This document shows, in pieces, positions 1 to 6,698 of a stretch of 64,000 nucleotides of DNA. Position 1 is the stretch's first letter; each line of letters begins with the position of its first letter. The stretch spans positions 1 through 64,000 of the forward strand of contig NZ_JACJLR010000012.1 in NCBI RefSeq assembly GCF_016902345.1, given 5' to 3'. Both the position numbers and the translations under genes were made by a program. The notes beneath the pieces were generated by a model. That model was not told the origin of the DNA, ran no database searches, and worked only from the letters and a program-made list of their open reading frames with translations. This DNA comes from Mediterraneibacter glycyrrhizinilyticus. Its GTDB lineage: Bacteria > Bacillota > Clostridia > Lachnospirales > Lachnospiraceae.

Positions 1-126
1 CTTAAAAGTGAATAAGTTCGGAAGAATAACCAGTGTTGTGGATAACTTATTTTTTCTTAGAAATTCATTGGCATATGGCAGGCAAATATATTTTTACCGT
101 TTAAAACTGATGCCGGAGCCGGCTGC

Positions 127-155
127 TTGACATTCGACAGATTTCGCGGTATTCT
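127..155 (+). promoter_or_regulatory. Promoter of the thiT riboswitch transcript
   Basis: TTGACA at 127-132 and TATTCT at 150-155 are separated by 17 bp. This is a good sigma-A-type promoter that would start transcription near 162, about 30 bases before the TPP aptamer. Confidence 0.6.
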
Positions 156-187
156 TCTAAAGGACATAAAAAATAATATAAGATTGA

Positions 188-278
188 TCACAAGGGGAGC
201 TTGTATTACAGGCTGAGAGGAAGTTGCGAACTTCGACCCATAACCTGATTTGGATAATGCCAACGTAGGGATGTGTTA
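188..278 (+). promoter_or_regulatory. TPP riboswitch (THI element)
   Basis: The conserved THI-box blocks occur in order: GGGGAGC near 194-200, GGCTGAGAGG at 211-220, the GACCC block near 235-239, the AACCTGAT-TGGATAATGCCAACGTAGGGA segment at 242-271. This aptamer binds thiamine pyrophosphate. Downstream, AGCCCT at 295-300 is complementary to AGGGCT at 333-338, which overlaps the thiT ribosome-binding site GGAGGG. I therefore infer control of translation by sequestering the ribosome site, although premature termination cannot be excluded because a short T run follows 298. The target is the thiamine transporter gene 66 bases downstream. Confidence 0.95.
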
Positions 279-294
279 CAGATCGCAGTTTTTG

Positions 295-338
295 AGCCCT
301 TTTTGTTTTCAGTCTTGAGAATGAGGATAAGGAGGGCT
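295..338 (+). promoter_or_regulatory. Predicted ribosome-site-sequestering hairpin of the TPP switch
   Basis: AGCCCT (295-300) can pair with AGGGCT (333-338), covering the GGAGGG ribosome-binding site of thiT at 331-336. This is the likely expression platform. It is inferred from complementarity only. Confidence 0.45.
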
Positions 339-343
339 TTTTT

Positions 344-1009
344 ATGTTTGATTTTCTTGTTAATGCAGAAGGCGGCCTTACCACTGCCGGATATGCGGTG
401 TGTATCGTGATCGGAGTGGCGCTTTTTATCGCGGCGCTCATCTTTGCCGGCAGGGTCTCGGAAAAGAAGCGGATGGGGACGAAACAGCTTGTGTTCTGTG
501 CGATGGCGATGGCGATTGCATTTATCACATCTTATATCAAGATCTTTAACATGCCCTGGGGCGGGAGCGTGACATTGTGCAGCATGCTTTTTATCGTTCT
601 GGTGGGAAATTGGTACGGACCGAAGACCGGAGTTCTGGTGGGGCTGGTGTACGGCATTCTGCAGTTTATCCAGGAGCCGTATGTACTTTCATTTTTCCAG
701 GTGTGCTGCGACTATATCCTGGCGTTTGCCGCTCTGGGCGTGGCGGGATTTTTTGCGAAGAGCAAAAACGGTCTGATCAAAGGCTACATTGCAGCGGTGA
801 TCGCTCGGGGAGTGTTCCACGCTCTGGGAGGATATCTCTACTGGATGGACTACATGCCGGAGAACTTCCCGAGGGCACTCTCCAGTGTATACCCGATCCT
901 TTATAACTACAGTTTCCTGCTGGCGGAGGGTTTGATCACGGTGATCATCATCTGCATCCCGGCGGTGGCGAAAGGGCTGAACCGGGTGAAGCGGATCGCG
1001 CTGGAGTAA
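344..1009 (+). CDS. thiT: Thiamine transporter ThiT (ECF S component)
   Basis: A 221-residue hydrophobic protein that should bind thiamine in the membrane as the substrate-specific S component of an energy-coupling-factor transporter. The shared EcfA/EcfA'/EcfT module is not in this window. The core contains the ThiT-like segments PWGGSVTLCSMLFI (about 70-84) and QEPYVLSFFQVCCDYILAF (about 109-127). An extra N-terminal membrane segment precedes the usual domain, which makes the protein slightly longer than typical ThiT. The start ATG is 7 bases after GGAGGG. Control is by the TPP riboswitch just upstream, and the gene is monocistronic with a terminator directly after it. Confidence 0.93.
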   Translation: MFDFLVNAEGGLTTAGYAVCIVIGVALFIAALIFAGRVSEKKRMGTKQLVFCAMAMAIAFITSYIKIFNMPWGGSVTLCSMLFIVLVGNWYGPKTGVLVGLVYGILQFIQEPYVLSFFQVCCDYILAFAALGVAGFFAKSKNGLIKGYIAAVIARGVFHALGGYLYWMDYMPENFPRALSSVYPILYNYSFLLAEGLITVIIICIPAVAKGLNRVKRIALE

Positions 1010-1014
1010 AAGGA

Positions 1015-1072
1015 AAAACGGCAGCATGTCCGCTGCTCATCAGGAATGAGCGATGGACACGCTGCCGTTTTC
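1015..1072. terminator. Bidirectional terminator between thiT and the convergent kinase gene
   Basis: AAAACGGCAGC pairs with GCTGCCGTTTT around an inner stem-loop, giving T runs in both directions. It can serve thiT (plus) and the histidine kinase operon (minus). Confidence 0.85.
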
Positions 1073-1087
1073 ATATATAAAACAGTT

Positions 1088-2515
1088 TTAGCCATTATCT
1101 GCTGACGACTGCGGTCCGCCTTCATTTGGCTTTTCCGGCAGGAGAAACTCTACACCGTAAGCACCATCCCCGTTTCTCGGGAAGAGTACCCGTCCTCCGT
1201 GGGCTGAGATAATCTGTATCACGATCCGCAGGCCCATGATGTGGAGACTGCTGTTTTCGCTGGAACGGCCCAGCAGTACGTCAATGACTGCTTTGGGGAT
1301 TCCGGGACCGGTGTCAGAAAACCGCCAGACCACATTTCCGGAATCGGAGAACAGGACTGCGCTGATCCGGCAGCCCTCCGGGTTATGGCGGATGCTGTTG
1401 CCGATCAGATTTCTCAGGGCCCGCTTCAGAAGTCCGGTGTCACCGGTGAGGCGGAGCTGCTCTGCCTCCTCCGAAACCTTTACATCTATTTCATAGCATT
1501 CCTGCAGCCCTTCATTATAGTAATCCGCTGCGATCTCACGTAGCAGAACAGCCGGACGGTATTCTTCCATGTGGAGCGGCTGGGAATTGTACTCCAGCTT
1601 TGAAGTCAGGTTCAGGTCCGAGATGAGCTGACGGATGATCAGGCTCTGTCTGCGGATGCTCTCTGCCCGCTGATGATCTTCCGGAGAAAGATCTTCTTCT
1701 GATGCCAGCGCCTCAGCGTATCCTGTGATCAGGGCAAGGGGCGTGCGGATGTCGTGGGAGACGCCGGAGATCCATTCTGTGCGGGCGTTGTCCCGCTGCC
1801 GCAGCTTCTCGGACTGGCGTTCCAGTATACGGGAAGTCTGGTTCAGTTTCCGTGCAAGTTCTTCCGTGATCCCTTTTTCTGACAACAGGACGGGGCGGCT
1901 CTCGGCAAGGGCGTCCACGCCCCGGGCGATGGGGCGCAGGGAGCGGTAGAAGCGATAACCGAACCAGAGTGCCAGAACGAAGATCAGGACCGAATTCAGT
2001 ACAAAGAAGATAACGATGTACTGGTAGAGTGCGTCCAGATAGACGTTGTTGAAGACCAGGATGACACGGAAAAACCTTTCCGGATCCTGCCCCAGGACAA
2101 GAAGCCCCTTCCCGTATTCCCACACACGGACCGGATAGTCGTTCAGATACCATCGGCTGAAGGACGCTACATCTGCCAGGGAATAGGAGCGGGGAAGTCC
2201 CTCCGGGAGCTGCCATTCCCAGACGGCATCTCCGTTCTCGTCCAGCAGCATTCCCCAGATATATTGATTCTTGTTCAGGATGTCGATGCCCTGCTGAGAG
2301 ATCCGCCATCCTTCCGGTGTCTCTGTGAGCTGGGACGCAATATCTTCCATCTGCCGGGAGGCGGAAGTAGAAGAAGTCCCTTCCATCTTATTGAGCCCTT
2401 CCTCATATTGCAGCGCTACATAAGACAGTGCCAGGATGTTGAGCAGTACGACAAAGACGACCAGCAGTATGGTGCTGGAGATGTAGCGTCTTATGATCTT
2501 AAACAGACTTTTCAT
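1088..2515 (-). CDS. Sensor histidine kinase of the first two-component system
   Basis: A 475-residue membrane kinase. A first membrane helix lies at about 12-36, followed by an extracytoplasmic domain of about 130 residues, a second helix near 168-190, a HAMP-like linker, a HisKA domain with SGVSHDIRTPLALITGYAEA (H-box His near 255), and an HATPase_c domain with an N box (NLIGNSIRHNP), a DTGPGIP motif and a late GLRI segment. It should autophosphorylate and pass phosphate to the response regulator encoded just upstream. Its start overlaps the end of that gene by 17 bases, so the two are translationally coupled. The sensed signal is unknown. The neighbouring peptide-type ABC transporter suggests an antimicrobial peptide or envelope stress. 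Confidence 0.9.
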   Translation of the reverse strand: MKSLFKIIRRYISSTILLVVFVVLLNILALSYVALQYEEGLNKMEGTSSTSASRQMEDIASQLTETPEGWRISQQGIDILNKNQYIWGMLLDENGDAVWEWQLPEGLPRSYSLADVASFSRWYLNDYPVRVWEYGKGLLVLGQDPERFFRVILVFNNVYLDALYQYIVIFFVLNSVLIFVLALWFGYRFYRSLRPIARGVDALAESRPVLLSEKGITEELARKLNQTSRILERQSEKLRQRDNARTEWISGVSHDIRTPLALITGYAEALASEEDLSPEDHQRAESIRRQSLIIRQLISDLNLTSKLEYNSQPLHMEEYRPAVLLREIAADYYNEGLQECYEIDVKVSEEAEQLRLTGDTGLLKRALRNLIGNSIRHNPEGCRISAVLFSDSGNVVWRFSDTGPGIPKAVIDVLLGRSSENSSLHIMGLRIVIQIISAHGGRVLFPRNGDGAYGVEFLLPEKPNEGGPQSSADNG

Positions 2516-3317
2516 CGCTCTTTTCCTCTTTCTTCAGACGGTATCCAAGTCCGCGGGCAGTCAGAAGCCACTTCGGCGACGAAGGATCGTCCTCGATCTT
2601 TTCTCTCAGGTGACGGATATGCACCATCAGCGTATTTTCATATCCGTAATAAGGATCTCCCCACACCGCCATGCAGAGGGCGTCAAATGTGACGATATTT
2701 CCACGGTTCTGTGCCAGCTTTTTCAAAAGCTGCAGTTCTTTGGCAGTGAATGAGGTTGTCTTTCCACGGTATGTCACAGATGCCTCTGCGAACGAGATAC
2801 GGTGCTCACCGAGCAGAAGGACATCCGGCTCTCCGGAGGATGGAGTGAAAGCAGAATCCCGGAAGCGTGGATCGCCGAAGCTGTCCCCGTAACTGCCGAT
2901 CCCGTTCCCGGCAGAAGAGCCGGTGAGCCTGGCGCCGGAAAAATAGGTACGTTTCAGTACCGCGTTTACCCGCAGGAGCAGTTCCTGGGAGAGGAAAGGC
3001 TTGGTGATGTAGTCGTCCGCCCCGAGACCCAGGCCGAAGAGCCGGTCATTGTCCTCGTCCTTTGCGGAGAGAAAGAGGATCGGCACTTCCGAGATGTCCC
3101 GGATCCGTCGGAAGAGGGAGAAGCCGTCCCCGTCAGGGAGCATGATGTCCAGGACCACCAGCTGCGGGGCTTCCTCCCGGAACATATGCATCCCCTGTTC
3201 GCACGTGTGGGCGCAGTATACATTGGAATAGCCGTTCCGCCGCAGCATGTCCCGGACCATGTGCGCCAGTTCCATGTTGTCGTCTATGAGCAGGATCCTG
3301 CTGTCGTATAAGTTCAT
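2499..3317 (-). CDS. OmpR-family response regulator of the first two-component system
   Basis: A 272-residue protein with a receiver domain (Asp12-Asp13, phospho-acceptor Asp57 in VVLDIMLP, Ser84, Lys106 in ITKPF) and a C-terminal winged helix ending in GLGYRLKKEE. A low-complexity Gly/Ser-rich linker of about 35 residues lies between the domains, which is longer than usual. The chosen start (ATG at 3317-3315) has AAGGAGACAATATCA in front; a more upstream in-frame ATG lacks a ribosome site. A TATACT box for this operon lies at 3358-3353. A putative binding box at 3397-3412 is repeated upstream of the divergent ABC operon, so this regulator probably controls both. Confidence 0.9.
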   Translation of the reverse strand: MNLYDSRILLIDDNMELAHMVRDMLRRNGYSNVYCAHTCEQGMHMFREEAPQLVVLDIMLPDGDGFSLFRRIRDISEVPILFLSAKDEDNDRLFGLGLGADDYITKPFLSQELLLRVNAVLKRTYFSGARLTGSSAGNGIGSYGDSFGDPRFRDSAFTPSSGEPDVLLLGEHRISFAEASVTYRGKTTSFTAKELQLLKKLAQNRGNIVTFDALCMAVWGDPYYGYENTLMVHIRHLREKIEDDPSSPKWLLTARGLGYRLKKEEKSDEKSV

Positions 3318-3396
3318 TGATATTGTCTCCTTCCGGTTGGGGGTCTGTTCAGAGTATAGCACGGATGACAGGACAGGAGAGCGGATTTTGTTGGAA

Positions 3397-3412
3397 TTAA
3401 GGTAAAAATAAG
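3397..3412. promoter_or_regulatory. Putative response-regulator box upstream of the regulator operon
   Basis: TTAAGGTAAAAATAAG occurs here and again, identically, at 3778-3793 in front of the ABC transporter operon, where a third related half (TTAAGATAAAAAG, 3765-3777) precedes it. TTAAG-type direct repeats are typical of OmpR-family sites. The distance to the operon's TATACT box (about 39 bp) fits an activator or autoregulatory site. This is an inference. Confidence 0.4.
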
Positions 3413-3470
3413 GTGATGAACGAAGATAAAACAGGCAAGATTATTTGAATAAATCGATAAAAATGCAAAC

Positions 3471-3500
3471 TTGACTTAGATGGGGAGCATATGCTATAGT
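3471..3500 (+). promoter_or_regulatory. Promoter of the small antisense (antitoxin) RNA
   Basis: TTGACT at 3471-3476 and TATAGT at 3495-3500 with an 18-bp spacer. It would start a transcript near 3507 that ends at the terminator 3544-3573. The stretch ATGnTATAGTGGCAG that includes the -10 recurs inside the toxin gene at 3611-3625. Confidence 0.6.
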
Positions 3501-3506
3501 GGCAGT

Positions 3507-3573
3507 AGGCAAGAGAAGCTATAACATCATATGTATGGAAATTCCCCGGAGTGGCAGCTCCGGGGATTTTTTT
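3507..3573 (+). ncRNA. Predicted antitoxin RNA (RNA II-like) of a type I toxin-antitoxin pair
   Basis: A short predicted RNA of about 67 nt runs from a strong promoter (3471-3500) to a GC-rich hairpin followed by eight Ts. Its 5' part (3512-3536) repeats, with one 4-base gap, the plus-strand sequence at 3653-3681. It is therefore complementary to the toxin mRNA across its start codons and first codons. Its 3' part is the shared convergent terminator. This is the layout of the Enterococcus par/fst system: converging RNAs, a shared terminator and 5' direct repeats. Expression has not been shown. Confidence 0.55.
3544..3573. terminator. Shared convergent terminator of the toxin and antitoxin RNAs
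   Basis: CCCCGGAG pairs with CTCCGGGG around a short loop, followed by a run of eight Ts on the plus strand. On the minus strand it lies just past the toxin stop codon and could end the toxin mRNA. Confidence 0.8.
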
Positions 3574-3576
3574 TGG

Positions 3577-3675
3577 TTAGTTGTCATGTTCATTGCCATC
3601 TAACCATTTGATGATATAGTGGCAGGCTACACCACCCGCGATGGCAACGATGAGAGAAGCTATAATTTCCATCAT
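3577..3675 (-). CDS. Small hydrophobic Fst/Lpt-like type I toxin
   Basis: A 32-codon reading frame reading MMEIIASLIVAIAGG at the N-terminus and IIKWLDGNEHDN at the C-terminus. It has one membrane helix with an AIAGG core, then Trp-Leu-Asp and a charged polar tail, as in Fst/Lpt-type toxins that act on the cell membrane. A strong ribosome site (AAAGGGGGTG, complement of 3683-3692) lies 9 bases before the first ATG; translation could instead start at the second ATG (3672). A minus-strand TATACT box lies at 3729-3724 with no good -35. The gene sits between a two-component system and its ABC transporter, and a convergent small RNA overlaps its terminator. It is too short for most automatic callers. 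Confidence 0.65.
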   Translation of the reverse strand: MMEIIASLIVAIAGGVACHYIIKWLDGNEHDN

Positions 3676-3723
3676 ATGTATACACCCCCTTTCCGTTGCC
3701 GGATTGGGCATGACAACATATTA

Positions 3724-3729
3724 AGTATA
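3724..3729 (-). promoter_or_regulatory. Likely -10 element of the toxin mRNA
   Basis: The minus strand reads TATACT here, about 45 bases before the toxin start. The -35 region is weak (AACGAT at the 17-bp position). A toxin mRNA starting near 3717 and ending near 3544 would be about 175 nt. Confidence 0.4.
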
Positions 3730-3764
3730 ACATGAATAAAGAAAGAATCGTTATATTTTAAAAA

Positions 3765-3793
3765 TTAAGATAAAAAGTTAAGGTAAAAATAAG
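3765..3793. promoter_or_regulatory. Putative response-regulator tandem box upstream of the ABC operon
   Basis: TTAAGATAAAAAG is followed at once by TTAAGGTAAAAATAAG. The second unit is identical to the box at 3397-3412 in front of the response-regulator gene. No clear -35 is visible here, as expected for an activator-dependent promoter. Confidence 0.45.
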
Positions 3794-3798
3794 ACAGC

Positions 3799-3917
3799 CT
3801 TCATCGCCGGATAAGCGGCAGCCTCTACACTGTAGGAGCAGGCGGACAAAGACGGAGACGAGCACAGCAGAGACAGACATATACAGCTGTCTTGAGAATT
3901 CCGCTGCGGCGATGAAA
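3799..3917 (+). promoter_or_regulatory. Structured 5' leader of the ABC transporter mRNA
   Basis: TTCATCGCCG (3800-3809) is fully complementary to CGGCGATGAA (3907-3916), and AGCGG (3814-3818) to CCGCT (3901-3905). Inside this closing stem are two hairpins, at 3821-3843 (GCCT/AGGC with CTAC/GTAG) and 3871-3892 (AGACAG/CTGTCT). The 3' strand of the closing stem abuts the ribosome site AAAGGAG at 3915-3921, so folding could limit translation. It matches no riboswitch class I recognise. Confidence 0.45.
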
Positions 3918-3931
3918 GGAGACGACATATT

Positions 3932-4852
3932 ATGGAAAAGATCATAACGACAGATTCACTGACGAAGCGGTATGGGAAAAAGTATGTGGTAAAGAATCTG
4001 GATCTGTGTGTGCCGACAGGAAGCATCTATGGTTTCCTGGGACCGAATGGGGCGGGAAAATCAACTACCATGAAGATGCTTCTGGGGCTTGCGAAGCCCA
4101 CCGGCGGGGAAATCCGCATCTTCGGTGCTTCTGTGGAGGAGAAGAACCGGCTGAAAATCTTAAAATATACAGGATCTCTGATCGAGTCTCCGGCGCATTA
4201 CGGGCATCTGAGCGGGAGAGAGAACCTTCAGATCATATGTACCCTGAAAGGGATCCCGGAGTCGGAGATCGATTCTGTTCTGAAGACAGTGCGGATGGAG
4301 AATCAGCAGGACAAGAAGGTGAAGAACTATTCTCTGGGGATGAAGCAGCGGCTGGGACTTGCAGCGGCACTTCTGGGACGTCCCAGGCTGCTGCTCCTGG
4401 ACGAACCCACAAACGGGCTGGACCCGGCGGGGATCCAGGAGATGAGAGAGCTGATCTGTTCTCTGCCGGATCGGTTTGGCATGACGGTCCTTGTCTCCAG
4501 CCATCTTCTCAGTGAGATCGATCAGATGGCGACCCATGTGGGGATCATCAACCAGGGAGAACTGCTCTTTCAGGATTCTCTGGAAAGCCTGCACCGGCAC
4601 AGCCGCGCCCGGATGCGCATCCGGACCACGGATGACGGCAGGGCTTACCGCCTCCTCTCGAAGGCGTCTCTTCCGGTACGGCAGGAAGCGCAGTCAGGAG
4701 AGGTGATGCTCGATTCGACAGAGGACGTCAAGGTCCTGCGCTGCGGTAGGCTTCTGGCGGAACATGACATCGGGCTTCTTAGGCTGGAAGAGTGCCAGGT
4801 GAGCCTGGAGGAGATCTTCCTGAAGCTGACCGGAAAGAAGGTGAGCTTATGA
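3932..4852 (+). CDS. Bacitracin/lantibiotic-type ABC transporter ATPase
   Basis: A 306-residue ATPase of the BcrA/LanF type that should power the two permeases encoded next. Walker A GPNGAGKST is at 37-45, the signature-region motif YSLGMKQRLGLAAALL near 132, Walker B LLLLDEPTNGLDP near 155, and the H-loop in VLVSSHLLSE. The C-terminal extension after about residue 215 is typical of this subfamily. AAAGGAG lies about 10 bases before the start. The gene's stop codon overlaps the next start (ATGA), so the operon is tightly coupled. Likely role: export or removal of membrane-active peptides for self-protection or resistance. Substrate unknown. Confidence 0.9.
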   Translation: MEKIITTDSLTKRYGKKYVVKNLDLCVPTGSIYGFLGPNGAGKSTTMKMLLGLAKPTGGEIRIFGASVEEKNRLKILKYTGSLIESPAHYGHLSGRENLQIICTLKGIPESEIDSVLKTVRMENQQDKKVKNYSLGMKQRLGLAAALLGRPRLLLLDEPTNGLDPAGIQEMRELICSLPDRFGMTVLVSSHLLSEIDQMATHVGIINQGELLFQDSLESLHRHSRARMRIRTTDDGRAYRLLSKASLPVRQEAQSGEVMLDSTEDVKVLRCGRLLAEHDIGLLRLEECQVSLEEIFLKLTGKKVSL

Positions 4853-5703
4853 GAATAACCGGGAAAAGAACACAGGAGGACGGTCTGTATCAGACGGAAC
4901 AGACCCGAAAAAGACAGAGGGAAAAAGGCAGAAGCGGGGTGGCATCTGCTCCGCACCTCTTCCGTGCAGAGCAGAGAAAGCTGCGCACACGGTATGTCTG
5001 GATCGTACCGGTTGGATTTCTGGCGCTGCTCCTTCTGTGGATGCTGGTGACGGTGCGCAATTTTGATTCCCTGGACCGGGCTTCGGGTTATCAGTATGTT
5101 CTTTACAGTATGTCCGTGATGAACGCCATCTTCATGCCGGTGATGCTCTCGGTGGTGGCGAGCCGCCTCTGCGACATGGAGATCAAGGGGAACACGCTGA
5201 AACTTCTCTATACACTGGAAAGACCGGGGAGATTTTACGATATAAAATATCTGTTTGAACTGAAATATCTGATCGCCTTCAGCGGAGGGGAGACGCTGGG
5301 GCTGATCGTGCTGGGAAAGGGAGTGGGATTTACGGAACCGGTCCGGCCCGCCATGTTTGCTGAACATTTTATTGCCGTAACAGCAGTGGGGGCGGTGATC
5401 CTGAGCATCCAGCACCTGCTGTCCCTGATGAGCGACAACCAGATCCTTCCTCTGATCGTAGGGATCGCGGGTGGTTTCCTGGGACTGTTTTCCATGTTTT
5501 TTCCCGAGGCGGTGAACCGGCTGATCCTGTGGGGGTATTTTGGGATCTTCTCGGTCGCCGTTGTGGACTGGCAGAAGACCACGGACGAAACCATGTATCT
5601 GTATTACCGGCATCTTCCGGCCGCGCAGTTTGCTGTATTTCTTGTCGCCGGAGCCGTGATCTATCTGATCGGAAAACAGATCTTTTTGAGAAAGGAAGTG
5701 TGA
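4849..5703 (+). CDS. ABC transporter permease (LanE/BcrB-like), first of two
   Basis: A 284-residue membrane protein starting at the ATG that overlaps the ATPase stop codon. The first 40 residues are charged and cytoplasmic, followed by about six membrane segments (for example VWIVPVGFLALLLLWMLV and FAVFLVAGAVIYLIG). The topology fits ABC-2-type permeases of antimicrobial-peptide immunity transporters. It should pair with the second permease and the ATPase to form the transporter. The residue sequence alone does not reveal the substrate. Confidence 0.82.
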   Translation: MRITGKRTQEDGLYQTEQTRKRQREKGRSGVASAPHLFRAEQRKLRTRYVWIVPVGFLALLLLWMLVTVRNFDSLDRASGYQYVLYSMSVMNAIFMPVMLSVVASRLCDMEIKGNTLKLLYTLERPGRFYDIKYLFELKYLIAFSGGETLGLIVLGKGVGFTEPVRPAMFAEHFIAVTAVGAVILSIQHLLSLMSDNQILPLIVGIAGGFLGLFSMFFPEAVNRLILWGYFGIFSVAVVDWQKTTDETMYLYYRHLPAAQFAVFLVAGAVIYLIGKQIFLRKEV

Positions 5704-5706
5704 GCG

Positions 5707-6438
5707 ATGCTGCTGCGATGTATCAAGGCGGAAAATATGAAACTGAAACATTCTATTATCTGGAGCGCCTGTATTTTTATCCCGGTCATTCCGGCGGTCA
5801 TGGGAACATTTAATTATCTGAACAATGTGGGGCTTCTTACGGAGGGCTGGTATTCTCTGTGGACCCAGTTCACTCTGTTTTATTCCTGGCTGTTTTATGC
5901 GCCTTTGATCGCACTGTACTGTTCGTATCTGTGGCGGCTGGAACATCTGAACAGCAACTGGAATGTACTGATGACGGCGCCGGCCCCTGTACGGGATCTG
6001 TTCCTGGGAAAACTGGCTGTGATCTTCCGGGTCACGCTGTTTACCCAGGTCTGGGTCTTTCTCCTGTATGTGATCTGCGGAAAACTCTGCGGTCTTCCGG
6101 GCGCGGCGCCGCTGGATACGGTGCTGTGGATGCTGCGGGGAACCCTTGCTGCCGCGGCGATCGGGACCATGCAGCTTTTGCTGTCCATGATCATACGAAG
6201 CTTTGCCGTGCCCATCGGCATTGCGCTGGCAGGAAGCATCCTGGGATTCCTCTTCATAAATAAAGGCTGGGAACTGTACTGGCCCTACTCTCTTATGATG
6301 GCAGGGATGAATTCGAATAAGTCTGAGGATACGCTGGGAGGGAACCTGATCCCGTTTCTGGTGAGCGTGGCGGTGTTCTTCGCGGTGTTTGCGGGAGCGG
6401 CGGTGATGTGGCTTAAGAAGAAAGATGTGAAAGCGTAG
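5707..6438 (+). CDS. ABC transporter permease (LanG-like), second of two
   Basis: A 243-residue membrane protein with about six helices, beginning 3 bases after the previous stop. Its N-terminus (LLRCIKAENMKLKHSIIW) matches the start typical of lantibiotic immunity permeases such as MutG/EpiG: a short cytoplasmic segment rich in Lys that leads into helix 1. It is the last gene of the three-gene operon; a hairpin terminator follows at 6453-6488. Confidence 0.83.
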   Translation: MLLRCIKAENMKLKHSIIWSACIFIPVIPAVMGTFNYLNNVGLLTEGWYSLWTQFTLFYSWLFYAPLIALYCSYLWRLEHLNSNWNVLMTAPAPVRDLFLGKLAVIFRVTLFTQVWVFLLYVICGKLCGLPGAAPLDTVLWMLRGTLAAAAIGTMQLLLSMIIRSFAVPIGIALAGSILGFLFINKGWELYWPYSLMMAGMNSNKSEDTLGGNLIPFLVSVAVFFAVFAGAAVMWLKKKDVKA

Positions 6439-6452
6439 AAGAAAAAGAAAGG

Positions 6453-6488
6453 GGCAGCGTGCTGAGTGTCGGCGCGCTGCCTGTTTTT
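6453..6488 (+). terminator. Terminator of the ABC transporter operon
   Basis: GGCAGCG (6453-6459) pairs with CGCTGCC (6475-6481), followed by TGTTTTT. Confidence 0.8.
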
Positions 6489-6489
6489 G

Positions 6490-6550
6490 CGCGATACGCC
6501 CGGAGGGAGACCATCGAGCGGCAATGCCGCGAGATGAGCGAGGTATCGCG
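6490..6550. repeat. Nested inverted-repeat (long hairpin) element
   Basis: CGCGATAC (6490-6497) pairs with GTATCGCG (6543-6550). Inside, CATC (6512-6515) pairs with GATG (6533-6536), and GCGGC (6518-6522) with GCCGC (6526-6530). It lies after the ABC terminator and before the promoter of the second two-component operon. It encodes nothing obvious and may be a REP-like element or a small structured RNA. Confidence 0.45.
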
Positions 6551-6630
6551 GCTGGCGATAAATTGAATGGATTTACCCACAGATAACAAACGGATGGTGC
6601 CGGGATGATAAGAAATTTTTAAGAATTGCG

Positions 6631-6659
6631 TTGAGGTTTTTTTAAGCCCCGTCTATTAT
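6631..6659 (+). promoter_or_regulatory. Promoter of the second two-component operon
   Basis: TTGAGG (6631-6636), 17-bp spacer, TATTAT (6654-6659). The T-rich sequence TTTTTAAG occurs twice around the -35 (near 6616 and 6639) and could be a regulator site. Confidence 0.6.
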
Positions 6660-6698
6660 ATTAAATGTGAACACAAAAAGAAGAAACGGGGGAGATGC

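Noticed and set aside
37-45. TGTGGATAA, a perfect DnaA box (complement TTATCCACA)
   Set aside because: A single box at the window edge with no cluster, DUE or dnaA/dnaN nearby does not support an origin.
4645-5946. 433-codon open frame on the minus strand across the ABC operon
   Set aside because: It runs antisense through two well-supported genes and has low-complexity His/Gln-rich composition with no family motif.
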